A DNA stretch of 55,429 nt. Origin: Flavobacteriaceae bacterium. GTDB lineage: Bacteria > Bacteroidota > Bacteroidia > Flavobacteriales > Flavobacteriaceae. The notes under the pieces are model-generated. The model worked only from the letters and a program-made list of their open reading frames with translations, had not been told where the DNA came from and did no database searches. Position 1 is the first letter of the stretch. Every line of letters begins with the position of its first letter. Shown here piece after piece: positions 1 to 7,222 of the stretch. The position numbers and the translations under genes were made by a program. The stretch lies in assembly GCA_024232495.1 (NCBI GenBank), contig JAAEPP010000201.1, forward strand, positions 1 to 55,429, written 5' to 3'.

Positions 1-1
1 A

Positions 2-463
2 GAAAGAAATAAAGGGAACATTTCAAAATCAATTGAGTATTTGGAAGAATCTGCATCGATGCAAGGAGATAACTTTAAGAAAGCTAGAATATATTTTAGA
101 ATAGCTGAATTGAAAAGAAAGCAAGGTAGTTATCGATCAGCAAGGTCCTATTATAATAAATCATTAAAATACAACCCTTCTCAGGGGAGATGTTATTTAA
201 GAATAGCACAAATGTATTCAAAAAGCTCAAATGACTGTGGTGCTACCGTTTTTGAAAAAAGAGCGGTTAACTGGTTGGCCGCAAATATGGCTGACAAAGC
301 TGGATTGGTTGACGCATCTATTGCATCAGAGGCGAGAAGAGCAGCAAGTAGTTACAGACAAAGAGCCCCAAGTAAAAGTGATATATTTTCAGATGGTATG
401 GCAGGCAAAACAATCAGTTTTAATTGCTGGATTGGCGGTAGTGTAAAAGTACCTAGTTTATAA
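2..463 (+). CDS. Tetratricopeptide-repeat protein, 3' part only
   Basis: The reading frame is open from the left edge of the window, so the start codon lies upstream and only about 154 C-terminal residues are visible. They contain a TPR-like helical pair rich in Tyr/Ala/Leu (roughly visible residues 25-75, around YFRIAELKRKQGSYRSARSY), then an Ala/Arg-rich helix and a short end containing the motif CWIGGSVKVPSL. Proteins with TPRs and a Cys-Trp-Ile end are common just upstream of lptC in Flavobacteriaceae. The stop codon is 13 nt before lptC, which suggests one transcript. Its role is unknown; a scaffolding or periplasmic role linked to the envelope is a guess from context. Confidence 0.8.
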   Translation, partial: ERNKGNISKSIEYLEESASMQGDNFKKARIYFRIAELKRKQGSYRSARSYYNKSLKYNPSQGRCYLRIAQMYSKSSNDCGATVFEKRAVNWLAANMADKAGLVDASIASEARRAASSYRQRAPSKSDIFSDGMAGKTISFNCWIGGSVKVPSL

Positions 464-476
464 GAGGAAATTAAAT

Positions 477-1037
477 ATGATTAGATTCAAACATATGTTA
501 AAAAGCGTAATGATGCTTACAGCAGTCATTACGCTTTTTTCATGTGAAGGAAATTACAATAACATACAAAAAATGAATCTTAAAGACGAAGAACCTGTTG
601 CCGTTGGAAAGACAATTAATTTAAAGTATACAGATTCAGGAAAAGTAACAGTTAATTTATTAGCCCCTTTATTAAAAGACTATTCAAATTTCGAATTTCC
701 TTATCAAGAATTTCCAGAGGGAATAACCTTATACTTTTGGGATAAAGAAAATAAAAGTACAGTAACGTCAGATTATGCAGTGCAGTTTAAAAATACAGGA
801 ATCGTAGATTTAATTGGGAATGTAAAAATTACTACATCAGATAGTACAATTGTTAAAGCTAATCAGCTATATTGGGATCAAGCTAACGAATGGATTTTCA
901 CCAATCAGCCCTATCAAATCATTTTTGCTGATGGATCTTATAACGATGGTCTTCAATTTGATTCAAATCAAGAGTTCACTACTTTTTTATCTAGAAATAA
1001 TCAAGGAATACAATTGGTAGATAAAAACAAAAATTAA
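477..1037 (+). CDS. lptC: LptC, LPS export ABC transporter periplasmic component
   Basis: This 186-residue protein matches the LptC family in length and in the motif LKYTDSGKVTVNL early in the mature part. The N-terminus is a lipoprotein-type signal with a positive start, a hydrophobic stretch and Cys23 in the lipobox LFSC. LptC links the inner-membrane LptBFG transporter to the periplasmic LPS bridge and accepts LPS extracted from the inner membrane. A purine-rich ribosome-binding site (GAGGA) sits before the ATG. The stop codon is directly followed by the ATG of the next gene. Codons 8-21 form a strong hairpin with a T tract, described separately. The identification is firm; the lipid anchor is predicted from the lipobox only. 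Confidence 0.9.
   Translation: MIRFKHMLKSVMMLTAVITLFSCEGNYNNIQKMNLKDEEPVAVGKTINLKYTDSGKVTVNLLAPLLKDYSNFEFPYQEFPEGITLYFWDKENKSTVTSDYAVQFKNTGIVDLIGNVKITTSDSTIVKANQLYWDQANEWIFTNQPYQIIFADGSYNDGLQFDSNQEFTTFLSRNNQGIQLVDKNKN
500..540 (+). terminator. Intragenic terminator-like hairpin in the lptC signal-peptide codons
   Basis: The arms AAAAAGCGTAATGA (500-513) and TCATTACGCTTTTT (526-539) are perfectly complementary over 14 bp. Between them TGCT (514-517) pairs with AGCA (521-524) around the loop TAC, with one bulged G at 525. This gives an 18-bp stem followed by a run of six T, the form of a Rho-independent terminator. It lies inside the lptC reading frame, 23 nt after its ATG, so ribosomes translating lptC would disrupt it. 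It may act as a translation-dependent attenuator; that function is inferred. Confidence 0.6.
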
Positions 1038-1232
1038 ATGGGAAATAAATTATATATATTATTTGAATACTTATATCTTGTGATGGCAGCCCTATCTGTT
1101 TACGTTTCAGTTTCGTCCTGGGGTACCGATAAAAACAGAGCTTTTTTATTTATGTTTTTTACCATTATTGCTATTTTCATGTTTTTCTTCAAAAGAAATT
1201 TTAGAAAAAAAATAGAAAATAACAAGAAATAG
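1038..1232 (+). CDS. Small conserved membrane protein of unknown function
   Basis: The ATG follows the lptC stop codon with no gap, so the two genes are very probably translationally coupled. The 64-residue product has two predicted membrane segments (about residues 7-26 and 35-50), a short polar turn containing SSWGTDKNRA, and a strongly basic cytoplasmic tail (KRNFRKKIENNKK). I recall similar small proteins with a W-x-TD-x-N-x-A turn at this place in other Flavobacteriaceae, which supports a real gene. Its position inside an LPS-export context suggests an envelope role, but nothing in the sequence identifies an activity. Confidence 0.8.
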   Translation: MGNKLYILFEYLYLVMAALSVYVSVSSWGTDKNRAFLFMFFTIIAIFMFFFKRNFRKKIENNKK

Positions 1233-1251
1233 AAATACCAGTCTATTGTAT

Positions 1252-1259
1252 TATTTTTG
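1252..1259 (+). promoter_or_regulatory. Candidate -7 element before the CNNM/CBS gene
   Basis: TATTTTTG matches the Bacteroidota -7 consensus TAnnTTTG and lies 22 nt before the ATG at 1282. No TTG is visible at the expected -33 distance, so this is only a candidate for an internal promoter. Confidence 0.3.
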
Positions 1260-1281
1260 TTAAGAAAGATTTTTTATTTTT

Positions 1282-2553
1282 ATGGAACATAGTGTTGTAG
1301 TAATTATATGTATGTTGATTTTATCTGCCTTTTTTTCGGGGATGGAAATTGCTTATGTTTCTTCAAATAAAGTTCATCTAGCAATAGAAAAAAAACAGAA
1401 AGGGTTTATTTCATTGATTTTACAAAAAATCACCAAAAGACCATCAAAATTCATTGCAACAATGCTTATTGGAAATAACATTGCCCTTGTTATTTATGGA
1501 TTTTTTATGGGAGATTTATTGATGAATTATATCAATACATTTCAAATCTTAGCTCTTAACGGATTTTTAGCATTATTAATACAAACTCTTATTTCTACCA
1601 TAATTATACTAATAACAGCAGAATTTTTACCTAAAGTATTCTTTCAAATTTATGCGAATAGTTTGGTTAAGTTTTTTGCATTACCAGGTTATATTTTTTA
1701 TGTGTTATTTTCAATTGTTTCAGAATTTGTTATTTGGATTTCAGATCAACTACTAAAGTTGTTTTTTAAAACAGAAGGTGATCATGTTCAATTAAATTTT
1801 AGTAAAATTGAATTAGGGAATTACATTTCAGAGCAAATGGAAACGGTAAAAACAGAAGATGAGGTTGATAGTGAAATTCAAATTTTTCAGAATGCCTTAG
1901 ATTTTTCTGATGTAAAGTCTAGAGAGGTTCTAATACCAAGAACCGAAGTTGTTGCGGTTCCCATAGATACCTCGCCAACAGAATTAAGTGAACTTTTTAC
2001 AAAAACAGGTCTTTCTAAAATCTTAGTTTTTAATGAAAACATTGACGACATATCAGGCTATGTCCATTCATTTGAACTTTTCAAAAAACCTAAATCATTA
2101 AAGAATATACTGATCCCTGTGGTATTCGTTCCTGAAACAATGCTAATCAAGGACGTTTTAAATATTTTGACAAAAAAAAGCAAAAGTATTGCTGTGGTTA
2201 TAGATGAATATGGAGGAACTTCAGGAATACTTACTGTAGAAGATATCATTGAGGAATTATTTGGAGAAATTGAAGATGAACATGATCAACTGATTCTAAC
2301 TGAAAAAATAATAGGCAAAAATCATTATTTGTTTTCAACTAGGTTAGAAGTTGATTATCTAAATGAAACGTACAAGCTGAAGTTGCCAGAAAGTGAAAAT
2401 TATGAAACTTTAGGGGGTATGATCGTAAGTATTACAGAAGACATTCCTAACCAAGGAGAAATTGTTGTTTTTGAGAATTTTACCTTTAACATTATGGAAG
2501 TATCTGAAACAAAAATTGAACTAGTTGAAGTTAAATTGACTCCTGTAGATTAG
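1282..2553 (+). CDS. CNNM/CBS-domain (CorC/HlyC-type) membrane protein
   Basis: The 423-residue protein has the three-part form of the hemolysin C/CorC-like family: an N-terminal CNNM (DUF21) membrane region of about 190 residues with several hydrophobic helices, a tandem CBS pair at about 205-330 (including AVVIDEYGGTSGILTVEDIIEELFGE split across its second repeat), and a C-terminal CorC_HlyC domain. The family is linked to divalent-cation (Mg/Co) efflux or tolerance; the hemolysin name is historical. GldE of gliding bacteria belongs to the same superfamily, but the lptC/PpiD neighbourhood argues that this is a paralogue rather than GldE. No terminator is visible after it. Confidence 0.85.
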   Translation: MEHSVVVIICMLILSAFFSGMEIAYVSSNKVHLAIEKKQKGFISLILQKITKRPSKFIATMLIGNNIALVIYGFFMGDLLMNYINTFQILALNGFLALLIQTLISTIIILITAEFLPKVFFQIYANSLVKFFALPGYIFYVLFSIVSEFVIWISDQLLKLFFKTEGDHVQLNFSKIELGNYISEQMETVKTEDEVDSEIQIFQNALDFSDVKSREVLIPRTEVVAVPIDTSPTELSELFTKTGLSKILVFNENIDDISGYVHSFELFKKPKSLKNILIPVVFVPETMLIKDVLNILTKKSKSIAVVIDEYGGTSGILTVEDIIEELFGEIEDEHDQLILTEKIIGKNHYLFSTRLEVDYLNETYKLKLPESENYETLGGMIVSITEDIPNQGEIVVFENFTFNIMEVSETKIELVEVKLTPVD

Positions 2554-2746
2554 TTTTTTACTTTTTCCCCGATTTTTTCAATTTAACTTTTTTATTAATG
2601 GTAGGAAAATAGTATTTTCGCCCACTGATATTACTAAAGTAAAGTGCTTTTATAATACTCTCAGTTTACGATTTAATAAATAAACAATGATAAATTAATC
2701 CTTTTCAATTTGCAATACTTAAAGAAAAGGTAAAATATAATTAAAA

Positions 2747-4834
2747 ATGGCAATTTTAAACGACATAAGAAAACACGGAATATTTTTAATAATTATTATC
2801 GCGCTTGCATTATTTTCTTTTGTATTAAGTGGTGTTATAGGTAATGGTAATTCAACACCAAAAGGAGAAAGTACAGTAGCTACAATTAATGGAGTCGATC
2901 TTTCTCGTGAACAATTCATGAAAAAGGTTGAAACAATTCAACGTAATTTAGGGCCAAATTCACAAACTAATCAAGCAATGAATATTGTTTGGGATAGAGA
3001 ATTAAGGCGTGTAATTTTTTCTGAGCAATACGAGTCTTTAGGATTAACAGCTGAAAAAGAACAAATCAATAATTCGTTGAGGACTTCACTTGCAAACAAT
3101 CCAACTTTTCAAGACGAATTTGGTTTATTCAACGAATTAAAGTTACAAGAATACCTCGCTAATGTAAAAAATGCCGCTGATAATGGAAATCCACAAGCTT
3201 ATAATGCTTGGTTAGATTTTGAGTCAGATACAGAAAGCTCTGTACTAGAAAGCACTTATTTCAACATGATAAAAGGAGGTTTGGTTACTACTTTAGTTGA
3301 AGGGGAACAAGAGTATCATTACCAAAATGACAATATGGACCTGCAGTATATGCAAATTCCATACACAAATATAGCAGATGCAGATGTTGTTATTACAGAT
3401 GCTGATATAGAGACTTATATAAAGGCCAACTCTAAAGATTACGAAGTAGATCCTCAAGTGGACATTCAATACGTTACCTTTAATGAAGATCCGTCAACAG
3501 ATGATAATGAAAATGCAAAAGCTGACATTTCTAAGCTAACTAATGATTTTGAAACCACAACTGATATAGCTGAATACGTGAATTTAAATTCAGATGTAAC
3601 ATTTACGGATAGGTGGTTTTTAAAAAACCAACTTCCTGAAGCCATTGCTTCTGATTTAATGTCTCAAGAGTTAAACAAAATTTACGGTCCTTATAAAGAA
3701 GAAAATTCTTATAGTTTAGCTAGAGTATATGCCACAAAAAAAATGGCAGATTCTGCAAAGGCTAAGCATATTCTAATAAGATTTGCTGGTTTATCATCAG
3801 CTCCTCAGGATGTTGTAAGAACTAAGGCAGAAGCTGAGAAACTTGCAGACAGTATCTTAAGAGTCGTAAAAAGAAATCGACGAAAATTTGATGATTTAGC
3901 TTCAGAATATTCAGAAGATTTATCAAACAAAGACAAAGGAGGTGATTTAGGATATTTTTCACCGGGAAGGATGGTAAAGCCTTTCAATGATTTTGTCTTC
4001 GATAATAAAACTGGAGATATTGGAATTGCCGAAACAAGTTTTGGTTTCCATGTTATTCAAATATCAGATCAAAAAAATATTCAGAAAGCAATAAAATTAG
4101 CTTTGGTTGTTAAAAAGGTAGAGGCCTCAGAGAAAACAATTAACGAAGTTTTTTCTAAAGCAACAAAATTTGAAATTGCTGCAAGTGAAACAGATTTTAA
4201 CGAATTGGCAGAAGCTTCCGATTTAAAATCAAATCCTATTAATAAAATAGGAGAATTGGACTCAAATTTACCTGGAATAAACGAGAATAGCAGGACGTTA
4301 GTTTCGTGGGCATTTAATGAAGAAACGACTATTGGAGACGTAAAAAGGATAAATACTAACAATGGCTATATTATTGCTCAATTAACTAGAAGAAATCCAA
4401 AAGGGTTGAAAAGTTTGGCTGAGGCATCCGCAACAGTCACACCGATTTTAAGAAATCAGAAAAAAGCATTGTTAATAAGACAATCTATATCCAACACAGA
4501 AATAAATACTGTAGCAAATAATCAAAATGTTTCTGTTAAATCAGCTAGTGCTGTTACAATGGCAAATCCAACTATAGCTGGAGCTGGGACTGAGCCTAAA
4601 GTTGTGGGTGCAGCATTTGGTCTCAAAGCTGGTGAAACATCAGCTCTTATTGATGGCGATAAGGGAGTCTATATGGTAAAAGTGACAGCTGTCAATAATG
4701 CACCAGAATTACAGGACTATTCTAGTTTTGCAAATACGCTAAACATGAGTACTCTGTCATCTCTTAATACAAATGTTTACAATGCTTTAAAAAACGAAGC
4801 AGATATTGAAGACAATAGAGCTACCTTTTTCTAG
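2747..4834 (+). CDS. PpiD-like peptidylprolyl isomerase / periplasmic folding factor
   Basis: This 695-residue protein starts with a short basic cytoplasmic stretch and one membrane anchor (about residues 11-32), followed by a SurA_N-like helical region. A single PPIC (parvulin) domain lies at about residues 339-436, recognisable from AKHILIRF near its start and GGDLGYFSPGRMV in the middle, ending at FGFHVIQIS. A long C-terminal helical part follows. This is the SurA/PpiD design: an inner-membrane-anchored chaperone helping secreted and outer-membrane proteins fold as they leave the Sec channel. It stands alone behind a 193-bp intergenic region and ends at a clear bidirectional terminator. 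The family call is firm; the exact orthologue name is not. Confidence 0.88.
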   Translation: MAILNDIRKHGIFLIIIIALALFSFVLSGVIGNGNSTPKGESTVATINGVDLSREQFMKKVETIQRNLGPNSQTNQAMNIVWDRELRRVIFSEQYESLGLTAEKEQINNSLRTSLANNPTFQDEFGLFNELKLQEYLANVKNAADNGNPQAYNAWLDFESDTESSVLESTYFNMIKGGLVTTLVEGEQEYHYQNDNMDLQYMQIPYTNIADADVVITDADIETYIKANSKDYEVDPQVDIQYVTFNEDPSTDDNENAKADISKLTNDFETTTDIAEYVNLNSDVTFTDRWFLKNQLPEAIASDLMSQELNKIYGPYKEENSYSLARVYATKKMADSAKAKHILIRFAGLSSAPQDVVRTKAEAEKLADSILRVVKRNRRKFDDLASEYSEDLSNKDKGGDLGYFSPGRMVKPFNDFVFDNKTGDIGIAETSFGFHVIQISDQKNIQKAIKLALVVKKVEASEKTINEVFSKATKFEIAASETDFNELAEASDLKSNPINKIGELDSNLPGINENSRTLVSWAFNEETTIGDVKRINTNNGYIIAQLTRRNPKGLKSLAEASATVTPILRNQKKALLIRQSISNTEINTVANNQNVSVKSASAVTMANPTIAGAGTEPKVVGAAFGLKAGETSALIDGDKGVYMVKVTAVNNAPELQDYSSFANTLNMSTLSSLNTNVYNALKNEADIEDNRATFF

Positions 4835-4853
4835 AGGTATATTAACTTTAAAT

Positions 4854-4887
4854 AAAAAAACCATTTTATTAATAAAATGGTTTTTTT
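4854..4887. terminator. Bidirectional intrinsic terminator between convergent genes
   Basis: An A-run, the stem CCATTTTATT / AATAAAATGG and a T-run give a symmetrical hairpin usable from both strands. It lies 19 nt after the PpiD-like gene and overlaps the stop codon of the GHMP kinase gene on the other strand. Confidence 0.85.
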
Positions 4888-5794
4888 ATAGTATCATTTT
4901 TCCAAATGGAATAATGGTGTTAAAGCCTTTATTTTTAAAATATTGATGATCCTCTTTATTTCCAGTAGCCAAAATAAAATCACCTCCCCAAGCTCCTAGA
5001 CTTTTTATGCCACCATGATAATTTTTGAATAAGACTTCTTTAATAGGCTTTTGTTGAATTATGTTCGATATGATTTTTTCGTGACGTGTAATCAAATTTT
5101 TAAATTCAGTTAAGCTATTACAATTACATAGGGCGATTGTTAATTCGTTAATTTTTTGAATTTGAATAATTTTAGATTTAAGGACTTTTCGGTAGCTGGC
5201 GATACTGTCTCGACTATTTTGTTTTTTATTTAGATGAACAAAAAATAAGTGATCTCTAAAATCCCAATCGATAAGTTGTTTTTTTGAAACAGACTGATTT
5301 TCTTTTTTTGTGAAGATAATAGGATGATCGTTGTTAGCGGCAGCAATATCATAACCACTTCCTCCAAAAGTAACATTCAGCAATTTATATGGATCTAAAT
5401 TTGCCCATTTTGAAATATTGTTAATTAGTGTGGATGAAGTTCCCAAGCCCCAATTATTGGGAAAATCTAATTTAGTCACAATACTAAAACCATCTGTATT
5501 TCCTAAAAATGACGAATTTATTTTATGAGCATTCATTAAAATTGAAAGCAATCGATCGCGATCATTTTCAACTTTTCGATTAAATAATTTTATTTCTTTA
5601 ATTGTAAAACAGAAATCTAACCATAGGCTATCGTTGTGATCATAACTTTTCCATTCGATAGTATTTTTTTTACCACTATCAACAATTAAAGATTGCCCGA
5701 ATTTTGTAGGAAATGCAAGTGCATCCGCTCCATCCAATACCAAATATTCTGCGGTGAGTAATAATTTTCCGTGACTGTAAAATTCTTGTTTCAA
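4886..5794 (-). CDS. GYDIA-family GHMP kinase (mevalonate pathway)
   Basis: The 302-residue protein carries the ATP-binding GHMP motif NWGLGTSST (about residues 114-122) and the name-giving GGSGYDIA (144-151). It starts with MKQEFYSHGKLLLTAEYLVL, which fits the family N-terminus well. That methionine is encoded by TTG at 5794-5792, overlapping the stop codon of the upstream HMG-CoA reductase gene in the form TTGA, so translation is probably coupled. The pairing with HMG-CoA reductase suggests phosphorylation of a mevalonate-pathway intermediate, giving isoprenoids for menaquinone, carotenoids and lipid carriers. Which substrate (mevalonate or phosphomevalonate) cannot be told from the sequence. 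Confidence 0.88.
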   Translation of the reverse strand: MKQEFYSHGKLLLTAEYLVLDGADALAFPTKFGQSLIVDSGKKNTIEWKSYDHNDSLWLDFCFTIKEIKLFNRKVENDRDRLLSILMNAHKINSSFLGNTDGFSIVTKLDFPNNWGLGTSSTLINNISKWANLDPYKLLNVTFGGSGYDIAAANNDHPIIFTKKENQSVSKKQLIDWDFRDHLFFVHLNKKQNSRDSIASYRKVLKSKIIQIQKINELTIALCNCNSLTEFKNLITRHEKIISNIIQQKPIKEVLFKNYHGGIKSLGAWGGDFILATGNKEDHQYFKNKGFNTIIPFGKMIL

Positions 5795-7110
5795 TTTATT
5801 TCTCGAAGTTGATTTAAATACGTAGTAACAGCGTTGTACGAAATAGCTTTATTTTCAAAATATTGTAATGCCTGCTTTGCTTCTAATGACGTGGCCTCTA
5901 ATTTATTTAGAATATTAGCTAAATGCATTTTCATATGCCCTTTTTGGATGCCAGTAGTAACTAAGGATCGCAGGGCTGCAAAATTTTGAGCCAACCCCAC
6001 TACCGCAATAATTTGCATCAATTTTTTTGCTGAAGGGTTTTGTAATAAAAGCAATCCAAATTTAACCAATGGATGTAATCCAGTTAGTCCTCCAACAGTA
6101 CCAATTGCGAGTGGGATTTCTATTGAAAAAGTAAAAAGATTATTTTCTATTTTTGCATCGGTTAAGCTCGTGTACATTCCACTTTTTGACGCATACGCAT
6201 GGATTCCAGCCTCGACAGATCTAAAGTCGTTGCCTGTCGCTAAAATTACTGCATCAATTCCGTTCATAATTCCTTTATTATGTGTTACTGCTCTTCTGGT
6301 TTCAGCTTTGGCTATTTCTACAGCTCTAACAAATTTTGTTGTAAAGGTAGCGCCATCTATCCCATTGGTAGACATTTCGTTTACAGGACACTGAACCTCT
6401 GCCCGCACTAGACACTCCGGCACATAGTTGGAAAGAATACTCATAACTACTTCAGGATACTCGTTTAGATTTGAAAATTCCGAATATTTTTTTGAGTTAT
6501 TTTCAAATGTCTTTGCTATTTCCTCTAAACAAGTATTTATAAAATTTGCACCCATTGCGTCATGAGTCTCAAAAGTACAATGAAGTTGATAGTAGCCCTC
6601 TAAGGATTTAGTAGAGTTAATAAGCTTTATATCTATGAGGCCACCACCTCTTTTTTTCATACTGTATTCTATTTCTGAAATACTATTAATCAATTTCGAT
6701 TTATTTTCAGAAAAAAACTTTTTTATGACAGATTCTGCGCCATAAAAATTAATATGGATTTGACCATTTTTTACAGTAGAGATCACTTCGGCTTTGAACC
6801 CCCCTTTGTCTAGCCAAAACTTTGCAGCATTACTTGATGCAGCAACTACGGAGCTTTCCTCAAGAACCATAGGAATTGAATATAGCTCATTGTTAATTAA
6901 AAAATTTGGAGCTATCGCAAAAGGTAAATAATAATTACTGATGGCATTTTCTATAAATCCATCATGCAATTTTTGGAGTTTTTCATCATCATTCCAATAT
7001 TGTTTTAAAACTTTATCAACCAAAGGGTCGTTTTGAAGGTAGTTGGAAACTAACCATTCAATTTTTTCTTCTTTAGTTTTTTTTGAAAACCCCGAGACAG
7101 GCTGTGGCAT
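5791..7110 (-). CDS. Hydroxymethylglutaryl-CoA reductase, class II
   Basis: At 439 residues this matches the short, soluble, degradative-type (class II) HMG-CoA reductases without membrane helices. Recognisable elements are the catalytic Glu in VLEESSVVAA (about 84), the nucleotide-binding DAMGAN (184-189), the region NKGIMNGIDAVILATGND with catalytic Lys279 and Asp286, and the C-terminal catalytic His in KGHMKMH (His392). The enzyme reduces HMG-CoA to mevalonate. In flavobacteria this class serves biosynthesis, and the overlapping GHMP kinase gene fits that role. A good -7 box lies 22 nt upstream of the ATG on this strand. Confidence 0.92.
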   Translation of the reverse strand: MPQPVSGFSKKTKEEKIEWLVSNYLQNDPLVDKVLKQYWNDDEKLQKLHDGFIENAISNYYLPFAIAPNFLINNELYSIPMVLEESSVVAASSNAAKFWLDKGGFKAEVISTVKNGQIHINFYGAESVIKKFFSENKSKLINSISEIEYSMKKRGGGLIDIKLINSTKSLEGYYQLHCTFETHDAMGANFINTCLEEIAKTFENNSKKYSEFSNLNEYPEVVMSILSNYVPECLVRAEVQCPVNEMSTNGIDGATFTTKFVRAVEIAKAETRRAVTHNKGIMNGIDAVILATGNDFRSVEAGIHAYASKSGMYTSLTDAKIENNLFTFSIEIPLAIGTVGGLTGLHPLVKFGLLLLQNPSAKKLMQIIAVVGLAQNFAALRSLVTTGIQKGHMKMHLANILNKLEATSLEAKQALQYFENKAISYNAVTTYLNQLREIN

Positions 7111-7131
7111 ATTTAAAATAATTATGATTCA

Positions 7132-7139
7132 CAAATATA
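7132..7139 (-). promoter_or_regulatory. Candidate -7 element of the mevalonate operon
   Basis: Read on the minus strand this is TATATTTG, a perfect match to TAnnTTTG, placed 22 nt before the HMG-CoA reductase ATG and giving a leader of about 15 nt. No convincing TTG is present at the -33 position. Confidence 0.5.
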
Positions 7140-7222
7140 GTATTTAAAACAGAGTCTTTTTACTTTTTTTAGCCTCTTAAACTTCCTTTTTAATTCAAAA
7201 AAGTAGGATAAATTCGTTAAAA

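Noticed and set aside
1282-2553. Annotation of the CNNM/CBS protein as GldE.
   Set aside because: GldE is in the same superfamily, but the lptC/PpiD neighbourhood and absence of gld genes nearby argue for a general paralogue.
2625-2664. Imperfect hairpin (CTGA, TATTA and AAAG blocks pairing with CTTT, TAATA and TCAG) before the PpiD-like gene.
   Set aside because: The pairing needs bulges and mismatches and no T-run follows, so it is neither a convincing terminator nor a known element.
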